64,000 nt of DNA from Ardenticatenales bacterium (GTDB lineage: Bacteria; Chloroflexota; Anaerolineae; Promineifilales; Promineifilaceae): the NCBI GenBank assembly GCA_020634575.1, contig JACKBM010000007.1, forward strand, positions 1 through 64,000, in the 5' to 3' direction. Made by a program: the position numbers and the translations under genes. Shown in pieces: positions 49,000-58,651 of this stretch; position 1 is the first letter of the stretch; every line of letters begins with the position of its first letter. Below the pieces are notes generated by a model. That model was not told the origin of the DNA, did not search any database, and saw only the letters and a list, made by a program, of their open reading frames with translations.

Positions 49000-49962
49000 A
49001 TGCGTGTTGTCATCACAGGTGGCGGAGGTTTTGTCGGTCAACGATTGGCCAGGGCGCTTCTGGCCCTGGGCGGCATCCCTGGCGCCCCACGTCTCACCTC
49101 GCTCCTCCTGACCGATTTGCAGCCGCCCACACAGCTGGACTTGTCCGATGGGCGCGTTGATTTCCTGAGCGGCGACCTGACAGATCCTGAATTACTTGAA
49201 CAGCTTTTCGCCACCCCGGCCGATATCATCTTCCACCTCGGTGCCATTCCCAGCGGCGGTTCGGAAAAGGCGTTTGACCGCGGTCTGGCCGTCAACCTGG
49301 ATGGCCCGCGGGCCCTGCTGGAAGCGGCGCGCCGCCAGGGTAACGCCCCAAGGTTTGTCTACACCAGTACGACCGCCGTTTTTGGCGGCGCCTTGCCGGA
49401 CGTCGTGCCGGACGAGTGGCCACCGACACCGCAAAGCAGCTACGGCACCGCCAAGGCGATGTCAGAGCTGTTAATCAATGAGTACAGTCGCCGCGGCTTT
49501 GTCGACGGCCGCAGCTTGCGCCTGCCCACGATTGTCGTGCGCGGCGGCGCGCCTAACACGGCCACATCGACCTTCGCCAGCTCCATCATCCGTGAACCGC
49601 TCAAGGGTGAGCGGGCCACCTGCCCCGTCACCCCGGAGACTGCCATCTGGATCCTCTCGCCAGACCAGGCGGCGGCCAGCCTTATCCATGCCGCTGCTCT
49701 GCCCGCCACATCGCTGGGCGACAACCGTATCATCAATTTGCCCGGCCTCTGCGTCACCGTCGGCGAAATGGTCGAGGCGCTGGCTGAGGTTGCCGGCCCA
49801 GAGGCGGCCTCATTGATTGATTGGGCTCACGACCCATTTATCCAGCGAATTGTTGGCTCCTGGCCGGCCCGTTTTGCCGCCAGCCGCGCCCTGGATCTTG
49901 GCTTCCGGCCGGATGAGTCCATGCAGGCCATCATCCGCGCCCACATCGCCCAACCAGACTGA
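49000..49962 (+). CDS. denD: SDR-family dehydrogenase, D-erythronate dehydrogenase-like
   Basis: 320 residues, extended short-chain dehydrogenase: VVITGGGGFVGQRLARALL (NAD-binding), IIFHLGAIPSG, YTSTTAVFGG, and the catalytic SSYGTAKAMSELLINEYSRRGFVDGRSLRLPTIVVRGG (YxxxK present). The GFVDGRSLRLPT...REPLKGE...INLPGLCVTVGEMV pattern is what I know from DenD-type enzymes, which oxidise D-erythronate at C2 in catabolism of four-carbon sugar acids. Usual partners (kinase, decarboxylase, isomerase) are not nearby, so the substrate is uncertain. GGAGG precedes the ATG and a TATAAT lies at 48952-48957. Confidence 0.75.
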   Translation: MRVVITGGGGFVGQRLARALLALGGIPGAPRLTSLLLTDLQPPTQLDLSDGRVDFLSGDLTDPELLEQLFATPADIIFHLGAIPSGGSEKAFDRGLAVNLDGPRALLEAARRQGNAPRFVYTSTTAVFGGALPDVVPDEWPPTPQSSYGTAKAMSELLINEYSRRGFVDGRSLRLPTIVVRGGAPNTATSTFASSIIREPLKGERATCPVTPETAIWILSPDQAAASLIHAAALPATSLGDNRIINLPGLCVTVGEMVEALAEVAGPEAASLIDWAHDPFIQRIVGSWPARFAASRALDLGFRPDESMQAIIRAHIAQPD

Positions 49963-50129
49963 TCTTTTGCCGCAGATTCCGCAAATTCCACAGATTTGAA
50001 TCTATAGAACGACAAGCAGAATCGCTGCAGATCTGCTCTGACGCGTCCCTGACTGATTTTCAGCAACTCACTATCTTTTGCTTTCCCGCCGGATAGTATA
50101 AGTAGAGAATTCTTCAGGATAGTCCGTGC

Positions 50130-50669
50130 ATGGATGAACGTATTCACATTGCTCGCCTCAAGGCAGGCGACCTAACGGGTCTGGAAAAGCTGGTCACCGA
50201 ATACCAGGTCAGGGCGGTTCACGCCGCCTGGCTCATCGTCTACGACCTGGCGCTGGCCGAGGAGATCGCGCAGAGCGCCTTCATCAAGGCGGCTGAACGC
50301 ATCGGCCAGTATGATGAAAGCCGCCCCTTTGCGCCCTGGTTCTTCCGCATCGTTATCAATGACGCGCTGAAGGCAGCCAGAAAACAGAAGCGGCAGCTCT
50401 CACTAGACGATAATCTGGCTGATCTGGCAACCTGGCTGGTTGATCCCGGTCAGACTCCGGAACAGCTCGTGGCCGAGCAGGAGCTCAGCGAGAAGATCGT
50501 ACAAGCGGTCCAGCAGCTGCCGCCGGAGCAGCGGGCCGTCATCGTCATGCGCTACTATCTGGAATTGAGCGCCGCTGATATGTCAGCCCGGCTGGACCGG
50601 CCGGTCAGCACCATCAAATGGTGGCTGCGGACCGCCCGGCAGCGGCTGGTAAGCCTCCTGGAAACGTGA
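50130..50669 (+). CDS. ECF-type RNA polymerase sigma factor
   Basis: 179 residues with the two ECF parts: region 2 (YQVRAVHAAWLIVYDLALAEEIAQSAFIKAAERIGQYDESRPFAPWFFRIVINDALKAAR) and region 4 (QAVQQLPPEQRAVIVMRYYLELSAADMSARLDRPVSTIKWWLRTARQRL). It redirects RNA polymerase to a small set of promoters. The following gene encodes a membrane protein with a cytoplasmic head, fitting an anti-sigma partner. Target genes are not evident here. Confidence 0.93.
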   Translation: MDERIHIARLKAGDLTGLEKLVTEYQVRAVHAAWLIVYDLALAEEIAQSAFIKAAERIGQYDESRPFAPWFFRIVINDALKAARKQKRQLSLDDNLADLATWLVDPGQTPEQLVAEQELSEKIVQAVQQLPPEQRAVIVMRYYLELSAADMSARLDRPVSTIKWWLRTARQRLVSLLET

Positions 50670-50692
50670 CCTTTTTCAGCAAGGAGTCGCCG

Positions 50693-51502
50693 ATGGACCG
50701 TCACAAACTGTCCACCATCTTGCGCCAGGCTGTCACCAAAGAAGTGCCGGCCAGCGAGATAGACCTCTGGCCCGCCCTGCGTCGCCGCCTTGGGGACCAA
50801 CCAAGTGAGGTTACAACCATGAAAGTTTATAAGAAACAACGGCTGCCCCGCGTCGCCGTCGCCCTGGCCGCGCTGCTGGTTCTGCTCGTTGCCGCCTGGC
50901 TGACACCGCCTGGCCGCGCCTTCGCCGAATCGCTCTTCCAATTCTTCACCCCGGCTGCCGGTGACAGCTTCCCGCTAACGGAAGAACAGCGAGCTGCTGA
51001 GCCGGCTACCGTCGACGAGCAGCCCACGACCGAGCCCACCGTAGCACCGCCCAGCGCTTACCTGAGTGCTGCGGCCGCGTCAAAGACCACTGGCTTCCCG
51101 GTGCGCGAGCTAGCTGAGGTACCGGCCGGCTTCGACTACCTGGGCGTTCGCCTCTACGGCAAAACGGCCAGCGTCGAATACGCCACGGCTGATCTCGGCG
51201 GCCATCTTAATCTGACGCAGGCAGCGGATGGTTACTATGAATCGGATTGGGACAGCGTCCCGGCCGAGCAGATCCAGACCGTCCAGATCGGCGACCTATC
51301 TGCCGAGGCGGTCCAGGGCACCTTCGTCGTCTTGCCGGAGGCCACTGAAGCAACCTGGCTGGCCACCGCCCTGGTGCTGCGGCTCCGCTGGCATGCCGAT
51401 GGCATCTACTACGAACTGGCCAAGTTCGGGGATACGACGTCTACCGAGTATCTGGATCTGGCTGAGCTGATTGGTTTGGCGGAGGCGTTGCTGGAACAGT
51501 AG
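50693..51502 (+). CDS. Putative transmembrane anti-sigma factor with extracytoplasmic domain
   Basis: 269 residues from the ATG at 50693, with AAGGAG 6 bases before. A 65-residue cytoplasmic head (MDRHKLSTILRQAVTKEVPASEIDLWPALRRRL) precedes one membrane helix (VAVALAALLVLLVAAWLT). An extracytoplasmic part follows with a Thr/Pro/Glu-rich linker and a domain (FPVRELAEVPAGFDYLGVRLYGKTASVEYATADLGGHLNLTQ) resembling DUF4367. No zinc-finger (HxxxCxxC) motif is seen. It starts 23 bases after the sigma factor gene, as such pairs usually do. Confidence 0.75.
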   Translation: MDRHKLSTILRQAVTKEVPASEIDLWPALRRRLGDQPSEVTTMKVYKKQRLPRVAVALAALLVLLVAAWLTPPGRAFAESLFQFFTPAAGDSFPLTEEQRAAEPATVDEQPTTEPTVAPPSAYLSAAAASKTTGFPVRELAEVPAGFDYLGVRLYGKTASVEYATADLGGHLNLTQAADGYYESDWDSVPAEQIQTVQIGDLSAEAVQGTFVVLPEATEATWLATALVLRLRWHADGIYYELAKFGDTTSTEYLDLAELIGLAEALLEQ

Positions 51503-51530
51503 CGGCCCGAGGGCCGTGAGGCAGTGAACT

Positions 51531-51632
51531 GCCACGCTATGGCTGCGTCCGCCAGATGCGGACTTGGGTTTCACGACACTCGGAAGTCAAGAGGACCAAG
51601 TCTGCCTTCAGCAGACGCAGTCATAGCGTGGC
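51531..51632. repeat. Long fold-back element
   Basis: Arms 51531-51552 and 51611-51632 (GCCACGCTATG.CTGCGTC.GC) pair at 20 of 22 positions. The pairing resumes further in (CGGACTTGG near 51557-51565 with CCAAGTCTG near 51596-51604), leaving a loop of about 30 bases. It fills the gap between convergent genes, contains no open frame of note and has no T-run. A small non-autonomous mobile repeat or a bidirectional transcription barrier would fit. Confidence 0.7.
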
Positions 51633-51679
51633 GCTTGAGCGCCTTGCACCGCTGGCCTCGTGTGACCTCTTCCCCAGCG

Positions 51680-52651
51680 TCAATAACCGGCCGGTCGCAA
51701 CCCGCTCCTGACCACCTGCCAGTATGACCTCACCCGCTGCCAGCGCAATTCGCGCTTGTGGCCGGCCAGCCCCTTGGCCCCTTCGACCAGGATCTGCCAC
51801 AGATAACTCGCCAGCAAAAACCAGCGCAGCAGCCCCGCCGCCAACGCCCCATGATATTTACGGTAGTAGCGCAATTTGGCCCGGTTAAAGTTGATATGCC
51901 GCGCCGTCACCGCCTGCTCACTGCTCTGCCCGACGTAATGGACAATTTGCGCCTCCGGCACATAGACGATGCGCCAGCCGGCCGTCCGGATGCGCCGGCA
52001 CCAATCCAGCTCCTCGGAGTACATAAAGTAGCCCTCGTCCAGGCCGCCGACGGTCGCCGCAATTTCGCGCCGGGTAAAGAGACAGGCGCCGTTGAGCCAG
52101 TCGGCTTCTACCGGCCGGTCTGATGGCTGATCACGCAAATAATAATGATCCAGCAATCGTTGCGGCGCATAACGCTGCAACCAGGTGCTCTCGAAAAAGC
52201 CGGTACTGAACCGGGGAAAGCGGTAGCGCGAGTGCTGGATGGAGCCATCCGGGTTCAGCAACTGCGCCCCGATGAGGCCAACTTCGGCATGTTCCGCCAG
52301 GTAATCACGCAACGTCTGCAGTGCGCCGGGTTGCACGATAGTGTCGGGGTTGAGGAGCAGGAGATACCGGCCGGTGGCTCGTGCCAGCCCGATATTGTTC
52401 CCCCTGGGAAAGCCAACATTCTCATCGCAGCGTACCAGATCCACCTCTGGAAAAACGCTCGCCACCATGTCGGCGCTGCCATCCGCCGAGGCGCCATCGA
52501 CCACGACAACCTGCAGCCGCAGCTCACCAGCGACCTGCCGCAATGATTGGAGGCAATCGCGCAGCAGCGCACGCACGTTCCAGCTGACGATGATGATGGA
52601 GAGGTCGATCTGGGGATCGGCCGGGGGGAACTCAATGGCGTATTCGCGCAT
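51680..52651 (-). CDS. GT2-family glycosyltransferase (rhamnosyltransferase-like)
   Basis: 323 residues, GT-A fold: LSIIIVSWNVRALLRDCLQSL, VVVVDGASADGSADMV, NVGFPRGNNIGLARATGRYLLLLNPDTIV (NPD in place of DxD), ADWLNGACLFTRRE and DEGYFMYSEELDWCRRIRTAGW with the catalytic acidic pair. This layout is that of WbbL/RfbN-like rhamnosyltransferases. A C-terminal hydrophobic segment (LAAGLLRWFLLASYLWQIL) may touch the membrane. The start overlaps the TatD stop (TGATG), so the two are coupled although functionally unrelated. Confidence 0.88.
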   Translation of the reverse strand: MREYAIEFPPADPQIDLSIIIVSWNVRALLRDCLQSLRQVAGELRLQVVVVDGASADGSADMVASVFPEVDLVRCDENVGFPRGNNIGLARATGRYLLLLNPDTIVQPGALQTLRDYLAEHAEVGLIGAQLLNPDGSIQHSRYRFPRFSTGFFESTWLQRYAPQRLLDHYYLRDQPSDRPVEADWLNGACLFTRREIAATVGGLDEGYFMYSEELDWCRRIRTAGWRIVYVPEAQIVHYVGQSSEQAVTARHINFNRAKLRYYRKYHGALAAGLLRWFLLASYLWQILVEGAKGLAGHKRELRWQRVRSYWQVVRSGLRPAGY

Positions 52652-53424
52652 CAGGGTAACTGAAACAGCCGCTCCGCATTGGCGGTTGTGATGGCGGCCA
52701 TCTCTGTTGTGTACTTCAGGTGGATGGCCGCCAGCCGCTCAGCCACCTCGGCGACGTAGGCTGGCTCATTGCGCTTGCCCCGGTACGGCTGCGGCGCCAG
52801 GAACGGGGCGTCGGTCTCGACGAGGAGCCGGTCCAGCGGCACTTTGGCGGCGATGGCGCGCAGATCGTCCGCTTTCTTGAAAGTAAGGGGACCGGTGAAG
52901 CCCAGATAAAAACCCAATGCCAGCACCGCCTCTGCCGTGGCGGGCGGCGCCGAAAATGAATGCAGGACGCCTGGGCGTTCACGGCCAGCCAGAGGCGACT
53001 CAGCCAGCAGGCGCACGACGTCATCGGAAGAGTCACGGTTGTGGACAATCACCGGCAGATCAAGCTCAGCCGCCAATGCTAATTGAGCGGAAAAGGCGTG
53101 ATGCTGAACTTCTTTGGGCGAGCGATCCCAATAGTAATCGAGCCCAATCTCGCCAATCGCCACCACCTTCTCATGGGCTGCCAGCGCCCGGATCTGCGCC
53201 AACCAGCCATCCTCCCACCCGGCTGTCGCATTCGGGTGGACACCGATGGCGGCATACACGCCGTCGTACTGTTCAGTCAGGCCAATTACTTTGGCAAAAT
53301 TAGATGGATCAATCGCGGGCACGATGATGCGGTTCACGCCAGCCGCCCTGGCCCGCGCTACCACCTCGTCCCGATCCTCATCAAAACGGTCAAAATCCAG
53401 ATGACAATGGGTATCAATCAACAT
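52651..53424 (-). CDS. TatD-family metal-dependent DNase
   Basis: 257 residues, TIM-barrel amidohydrolase superfamily. MLIDTHCHLDFDRFDEDRDEVV has the HxH ligands, then GVHPNAT, AIGEIGLDYYWDRSPKEVQ (metal Glu), LPVIVHNRDSSDDV, VLHSFSAPPATAEAVLALGFYLGFTGPLTF and LLVETDAPFL (metal Asp). These correspond to YcfH/TatD nucleases acting 3' to 5' on DNA, with roles in oxidative damage repair. Length is standard. Confidence 0.95.
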   Translation of the reverse strand: MLIDTHCHLDFDRFDEDRDEVVARARAAGVNRIIVPAIDPSNFAKVIGLTEQYDGVYAAIGVHPNATAGWEDGWLAQIRALAAHEKVVAIGEIGLDYYWDRSPKEVQHHAFSAQLALAAELDLPVIVHNRDSSDDVVRLLAESPLAGRERPGVLHSFSAPPATAEAVLALGFYLGFTGPLTFKKADDLRAIAAKVPLDRLLVETDAPFLAPQPYRGKRNEPAYVAEVAERLAAIHLKYTTEMAAITTANAERLFQLP

Positions 53425-53498
53425 ACGGCGCCAAGTATAACCGATGCGAGGCCGGGGACCATTGGGGGCACCTGTAACCCACCCGGCCCTAAATGTGC

Positions 53499-53637
53499 GA
53501 CGTCATGCCCGCGTATGCGGGCATCCAGAGAGAAAGACGCGCGTTGATAAGCACGGAGGCAAGGGCGACCGGCGTGAGTCAATCGTTCATCCGCAGACAT
53601 TCACCGTGTGGATACCCGCGTTCGCGGGTATGACGTC
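53499..53637. repeat. Paired inverted repeat with two small palindromes
   Basis: The left unit, 53499-53527 (GACGTCATGCCCGCGTATGC and on), and the right unit, 53609-53637, are near inverted copies. Each contains its own small stem (CCCGC..GCGGG). They bracket 81 bases of spacer. It lies between tatD and the hydrolase gene. The form is common among bacterial intergenic repeats (from memory). Confidence 0.65.
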
Positions 53638-53692
53638 GAGACTTGGAAGCCGTGGCGACCATCTTGCTATGCGAATCAGTGGCAGCAGGCCC

Positions 53693-55108
53693 CTACGGCG
53701 GGCTGGCCAGGGTGTCGTGGAGGGTCGTGGGGTTGTCCATTTGCCAGAGGACGAAGCGGATCCGCTGCGACATGGCGCGGGCAATGTTCCACAGCAGCCG
53801 GGTGCCGAGCACGGCATCATCCTCACACAGCGCCAGCAACCGTTCGCGGCTCAACGAAAGCACCACCGCCCCCTTGGGACCGGCCACGAGATCCGCACTG
53901 CGCTCTTCGTCGTCCAGCATCGCCATCTCGCCGGTGATCTGGCCGGGGCGCAGGGTGGCCACCCGCGCCAAAAACGGCTGCTCGCAGTTGCCGTTTTCAT
54001 CGCCGCCCCGCCACACTTCGACGGTGCCATACTGTATCAGGAACAGTTCCTGCCCAGACTGCTTGCTCAAGGCGATATTCTCGCCTGGCTTGTAGAGGTG
54101 CTGACGGAATTGAGCCGCCAGCCGGGTGCGCTGGGCCAGATTGAGGTCGGTGCCGACATCCGAATGCGCCAGGAAGCCGGCCAGCTCCTGAATCGAGACC
54201 AGCTCCTGCGCCGTCACCGGCTTCAGCTTGTCGCTAAAACGGGGCACCCCCAGGTAGGCCGAAATGATGCGCTGCGTATCGGCGGCCCGCTCAAAATGGG
54301 GCCAATGGCCGGCCTTGGGCAAAATACGCAGGTCGGCCTCCGGCCATTCGTCGGCGATGATGCCGGTATCGCGCAAGGGCACTGTGTTATCCTCAGCGCC
54401 GCAGATGACCAGCGCCGGTACCTTCACCTCACCCAATTGCCCGCTCAGGTCATTATTGCGCATCGCCCAGAAACATTCAGCCCGCACCGGCCCCTGGCTT
54501 TTGCGGCGCGCATCCGCCCGCAGCCGGTTGTACGCTTCCTCGCTGATATTGGTTCGCTCAGCGAAGGAGGCCGGCCGCATAAAACGGTCGGTCACGCCCA
54601 TGAAGGAGCGCTCGACGGCAGCTACGAGCCGGCTGCCAAAACCAAAGCGCTCCAGCATCGTGACCGGAGAAACAAAGGTGTTCACAAAGAGGGAAAGTTG
54701 GCCAGTAATGGTGGGGCAGACCAGGACCATGCGTTCCACAACTTCCGGGTAGTGCAGCGCCAGGGTGACGCCAATCATCCCGCCCATCGAATGGCCGACG
54801 ACCACCACGGGTTCCCGGCTCAGCTGGCCGATCAACCCGGCCAGGACTTCGGCATAGGCGTCGATGGTGACTCGCTCAGGCAGCGGATCAGAATCACCGT
54901 AGCCGGGCAAATCCACGGCCACACAGTAAAAGCGCTGGCAAAGGAAGGCCATTAATGGGGACATGGCGTAGGCCGAACTGGACCAGCCATGGATGAGCAG
55001 ACATGTCTGCAGGCGACGGTCGCCAATTTCGAACGTCGCCAGATTTAGCCCATTAACCCGATGCGTGCTGCGTTCAAGGCCAAAATGTGATTGCGATTGC
55101 ATAAGCAT
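53693..55108 (-). CDS. Alpha/beta hydrolase fused to a cyclic-nucleotide-binding domain
   Basis: 471 residues. The first 285 are an alpha/beta hydrolase: CLLIHGWSSSAYAM (oxyanion region), VVVVGHSMGGMIGVTLALHYP (Ser nucleophile), VICGAEDNTVPLRDTG (Asp) and KAGHWPHFERA (His). A helical linker follows, then from about 340 a CNMP-binding domain (YKPGENIALSKQSGQELFLIQYGTVEVW, PGQITGEMAMLDDEERSADLVAGPKGAVVLSLSRERL). The phosphate-binding cassette reads GEMAMLDDEERSADLVA, where cAMP-type domains have GE(L/M)A....RxA; here the expected RxA is RSA. A ligand-gated hydrolase is plausible. Substrate unknown. Confidence 0.85.
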   Translation of the reverse strand: MLMQSQSHFGLERSTHRVNGLNLATFEIGDRRLQTCLLIHGWSSSAYAMSPLMAFLCQRFYCVAVDLPGYGDSDPLPERVTIDAYAEVLAGLIGQLSREPVVVVGHSMGGMIGVTLALHYPEVVERMVLVCPTITGQLSLFVNTFVSPVTMLERFGFGSRLVAAVERSFMGVTDRFMRPASFAERTNISEEAYNRLRADARRKSQGPVRAECFWAMRNNDLSGQLGEVKVPALVICGAEDNTVPLRDTGIIADEWPEADLRILPKAGHWPHFERAADTQRIISAYLGVPRFSDKLKPVTAQELVSIQELAGFLAHSDVGTDLNLAQRTRLAAQFRQHLYKPGENIALSKQSGQELFLIQYGTVEVWRGGDENGNCEQPFLARVATLRPGQITGEMAMLDDEERSADLVAGPKGAVVLSLSRERLLALCEDDAVLGTRLLWNIARAMSQRIRFVLWQMDNPTTLHDTLASPP

Positions 55109-55262
55109 TCAAACAACGCCATCGCTGATGGCGGGTAATTGTCTGATTTGCTACCAATACGGAGTGAGCCTTCCCGGTTGGGTGGCTCCAGAGTGCGGCT
55201 AACGGGGTGGTTGCTGGTGTAGAGGCACCCTGGTGGGCAACACACCACCCGCGTCAAAGTCA

Positions 55263-55318
55263 ATTATAGGGACCATCCGATACTCGGCATATAGTACAGC
55301 GGCGTTAAGCTTAACGCC
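55263..55318 (-). promoter_or_regulatory. Palindrome and -10 element upstream of the hydrolase gene
   Basis: GGCGTTAAGCTTAACGCC (55301-55318) is a perfect 18-bp palindrome. A TATAAT on the minus strand (55263-55268) lies 32 bases closer to the gene, with no good -35 box, so an activator bound at the palindrome is possible. An ACCGGCCGGT copy directly abuts the palindrome (55319-55328). Confidence 0.5.
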
Positions 55319-55361
55319 AACCGGCCGGTGCAGCCTATAAACCAGGCCACACCAGCGAGGG

Positions 55362-55412
55362 GTGGTGGACCCGTCGGGTGGTGGACCCGTCGGGTGGCGG
55401 ACCCGTCGGGTG
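55362..55412. repeat. Three 16-bp tandem direct repeats
   Basis: GTGGTGGACCCGTCGG at 55362-55377 and 55378-55393, and GTGGCGGACCCGTCGG at 55394-55409, followed by a partial GTG. They end one base before the phosphohexomutase stop codon. The same GGTGGACCCGTCGGG core begins the longer tandem array at 62607. Confidence 0.85.
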
Positions 55413-56834
55413 TTAGCGTAAGCCGGCGATTTTCATGCCGTCGTCGAGGATGGCGGCGACTTTGTCTTTGTGGGTTGTCTCACAGTAGACGCGGATGATG
55501 GGCTCGGTGCCGCTGAAGCGGATCAGCAGCCAGCCGCCATCTTCCATGATGAACTGGTGGCCGTCAACGGTCACGATATCGGTGCAGGCGAGGCCACCAA
55601 TTTTGGCCGGCCGGGCCGCTGAGACCCGCGCCAGGACTGCCGCGCGCTCACTGGCATCGAACCGGGTGTCAATGCGGTCGTAATAGTGAGCCCCCACCTT
55701 CTCAAACAGGGTGTCAAGTAGCTGCGATGGCTTTTTGCCGGTTTGCACCATCATGTCCAGCAGGAAGAGGCCCGCCAGGATGCCATCCCGCTCCGGCACA
55801 TGGCCGTGGAACGCATAACCGCCGCTCTCTTCACCACCAATCAAGGCATCCACTTCCATCATTTTGGGGGCGATGTATTTGAAACCGACCCCGGTCTCAT
55901 GCACCGGCACGCCGTACATCTTGCCCAGCTTGTTCAGCATCTTGGTCGTGGAGATGGTCTTGACGATGGGGCCGCGGTCGCCCCGCACCTCGAGGAAGTA
56001 GTAACCCAACATGCCATAAACACGCAGCTGGTCGATAAAGTTGCCGTTCTCATCGCCAAAGCCCACGCGGTCAGCGTCGCCGTCGTTGATGATGGCGACA
56101 TCCGCGCCCAGACGCTTGACATAGCTCAAGCCATCGTCCACATTGGGCGGGATCGGCTCCGGCCGGCTCATTTTAGGGTAGATTGGGTTACGCTCGTTGT
56201 GGACCTCGTGCACCGTCGTGGCGCCGCCGGCCAGCATGCCGCTGAACCAGCCGGCGCCGTTGCCCCACATGGCGTCATACAGCACGGTGAAACCGGCTTT
56301 CTTGATCGGCTCAACATCAATCAGCCGGTGCAGTTGCGCCTCGTAATCAGGCCGGGCGTCAAACATGGTGACTAACCCATCCGTCTGGGCATCAGCCAGC
56401 TTCATCGTCTTGACGGCACTCATTTCATCAGGGATGGCCGCCTCAATTTTGACGAGGTCGTGGGGCGGGATGGCGCCGCCGCTCATGTCACGCACCTTGA
56501 AACCGCAATCTTCGGGCGGATTATGGCTGGCGGTGATGTTGACGGCACCGCCGGCGTTTTTGGCAACGACGGCGTAGGAAATGGCCGGCGTGGGCGTGGA
56601 CCCATTGGTCAACCACACTTTGATGCCATTGGCCGCCAGTACTTCGGCGGCGGCGGCGGCAAAGTTGTCGGCATGAAACCGTTTATCATGACCAATGACA
56701 ATCCCTTTTTCGGCCATACCGTTCTGCTTCACGAAGGTGGCAAAGCCTTGCGCGCAGCGGCGCAGGTTGTCAAAGGTATAGCCATCGGCGATACGAGCCC
56801 GCCAGCCATCGGTGCCAAATTTAATCGGATACAT
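55413..56834 (-). CDS. Phosphoglucomutase/phosphomannomutase family protein
   Basis: 473 residues, alpha-D-phosphohexomutase superfamily. [12 protein letters not shown] is the start motif; [11 protein letters not shown] has the phospho-serine; [11 protein letters not shown] is the metal loop; [19 protein letters not shown] is the sugar loop; [12 protein letters not shown] is the phosphate loop. It interconverts hexose 1- and 6-phosphates. With GDP-mannose 4,6-dehydratase next to it, a role in nucleotide-sugar supply is likely, though sugar preference cannot be read from sequence. Confidence 0.95.
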   Translation of the reverse strand: MYPIKFGTDGWRARIADGYTFDNLRRCAQGFATFVKQNGMAEKGIVIGHDKRFHADNFAAAAAEVLAANGIKVWLTNGSTPTPAISYAVVAKNAGGAVNITASHNPPEDCGFKVRDMSGGAIPPHDLVKIEAAIPDEMSAVKTMKLADAQTDGLVTMFDARPDYEAQLHRLIDVEPIKKAGFTVLYDAMWGNGAGWFSGMLAGGATTVHEVHNERNPIYPKMSRPEPIPPNVDDGLSYVKRLGADVAIINDGDADRVGFGDENGNFIDQLRVYGMLGYYFLEVRGDRGPIVKTISTTKMLNKLGKMYGVPVHETGVGFKYIAPKMMEVDALIGGEESGGYAFHGHVPERDGILAGLFLLDMMVQTGKKPSQLLDTLFEKVGAHYYDRIDTRFDASERAAVLARVSAARPAKIGGLACTDIVTVDGHQFIMEDGGWLLIRFSGTEPIIRVYCETTHKDKVAAILDDGMKIAGLR

Positions 56835-56908
56835 GAGTTCCTCTTACGTTGAATCGGGTTACAAATTGTCTACCGGCCGGATCAATCTGGTGGGGCGTCA
56901 AAAATGCA

Positions 56909-56942
56909 CGATGTGGGGCAACCGGCCGGTCACCCCACATCG
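56909..56942 (-). terminator. Hairpin after gmd with the iterated palindrome in its loop
   Basis: CGATGTGGGG (56909-56918) and CCCCACATCG (56933-56942) form a perfect 10-bp stem, and the enclosed bases include ACCGGCCGGT (56921-56930). The minus strand continues TGCATTTTTGACG, a modest T-run. It fits a terminator for gmd. Confidence 0.65.
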
Positions 56943-57002
56943 ATTTTGAACCTTATCCGGCTGTCAGGCAAATAGACCAATGGTCCTGATTTGACCAGAC
57001 CA

Positions 57003-58100
<1,098 letters not shown>

Positions 58101-58138
58101 CTACGGCTTCATGACGATCAAGCCACGCGCCAGCGGTA

Positions 58139-58650
58139 TCAGGGTATCAGGGGTAAATGGCAGATGTGGTAGGTGGCAATGCCAAAAGCAACCGCCACAT
58201 TGAGGGATTCTTTCATGCCGGCCATCGGAATGTAGAGTGTCCGTTCACACAGGGCGTGGATTTCCGGATCAACGCCGTCCACCTCATGGCCAAAGACGAG
58301 GACGATGGGGCCACCGGCCGGTACCCCCCCCACGGCAAACAGCGGCTCAGCCCCCTCACCCAACTCCAGCGCCCAAAGCCGACAACCGGCCTCGCGCAAC
58401 CCGCGGGCCAGCTCAACGCCGTCCCGCCAGCTGGTCCAGGCCACTGCCTGCTCCGCGCCGAGGGCTGTCTTGGTCATCTTGGGATGCTCCGGCGTGGCGG
58501 TGTACCCGGTCAGATAGATGTGATCGATGCCGGCCCCGTCCGCCGTGCACTGAACGTCGAGCCGACATTCCAGAGCTGCGGATGTTATGGAGCAGGGGCG
58601 GTGATGACCAGCCAAGTTTTTGCCCGGGATCAGTCAATCCCTCGCTCCCT
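58139..58650 (-). pseudogene. SpoU-family RNA 2'-O-methyltransferase, N-terminal part frame-broken
   Basis: From 58530 leftward the frame is clean: ADGAGIDHIYLTGYTATPEHPKMTKTALGAEQAVAWT, then PIVLVFGHEVDGVDPEIHALC (SAM/knot loop) and LYIPMAGMKESLNVAVAFGIATYH, the three SPOUT motifs. Upstream the expected LHNIRSSGNVGS is present in a different frame, so one or two bases are missing near 58550-58570. It marks where the second low-quality block begins. The substrate RNA is unknown. Confidence 0.8.
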
Positions 58651-58651
58651 A

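Noticed and set aside
53444..54955. 503-codon open frame on the plus strand opposite the hydrolase-CNMP gene
   Set aside because: It is a shadow of an intact minus-strand gene with full catalytic motifs, and it starts within a repeat element.
55362..55412. CRISPR-like array
   Set aside because: The three 16-bp units are directly adjacent without spacers, so it is a tandem repeat, not a CRISPR.
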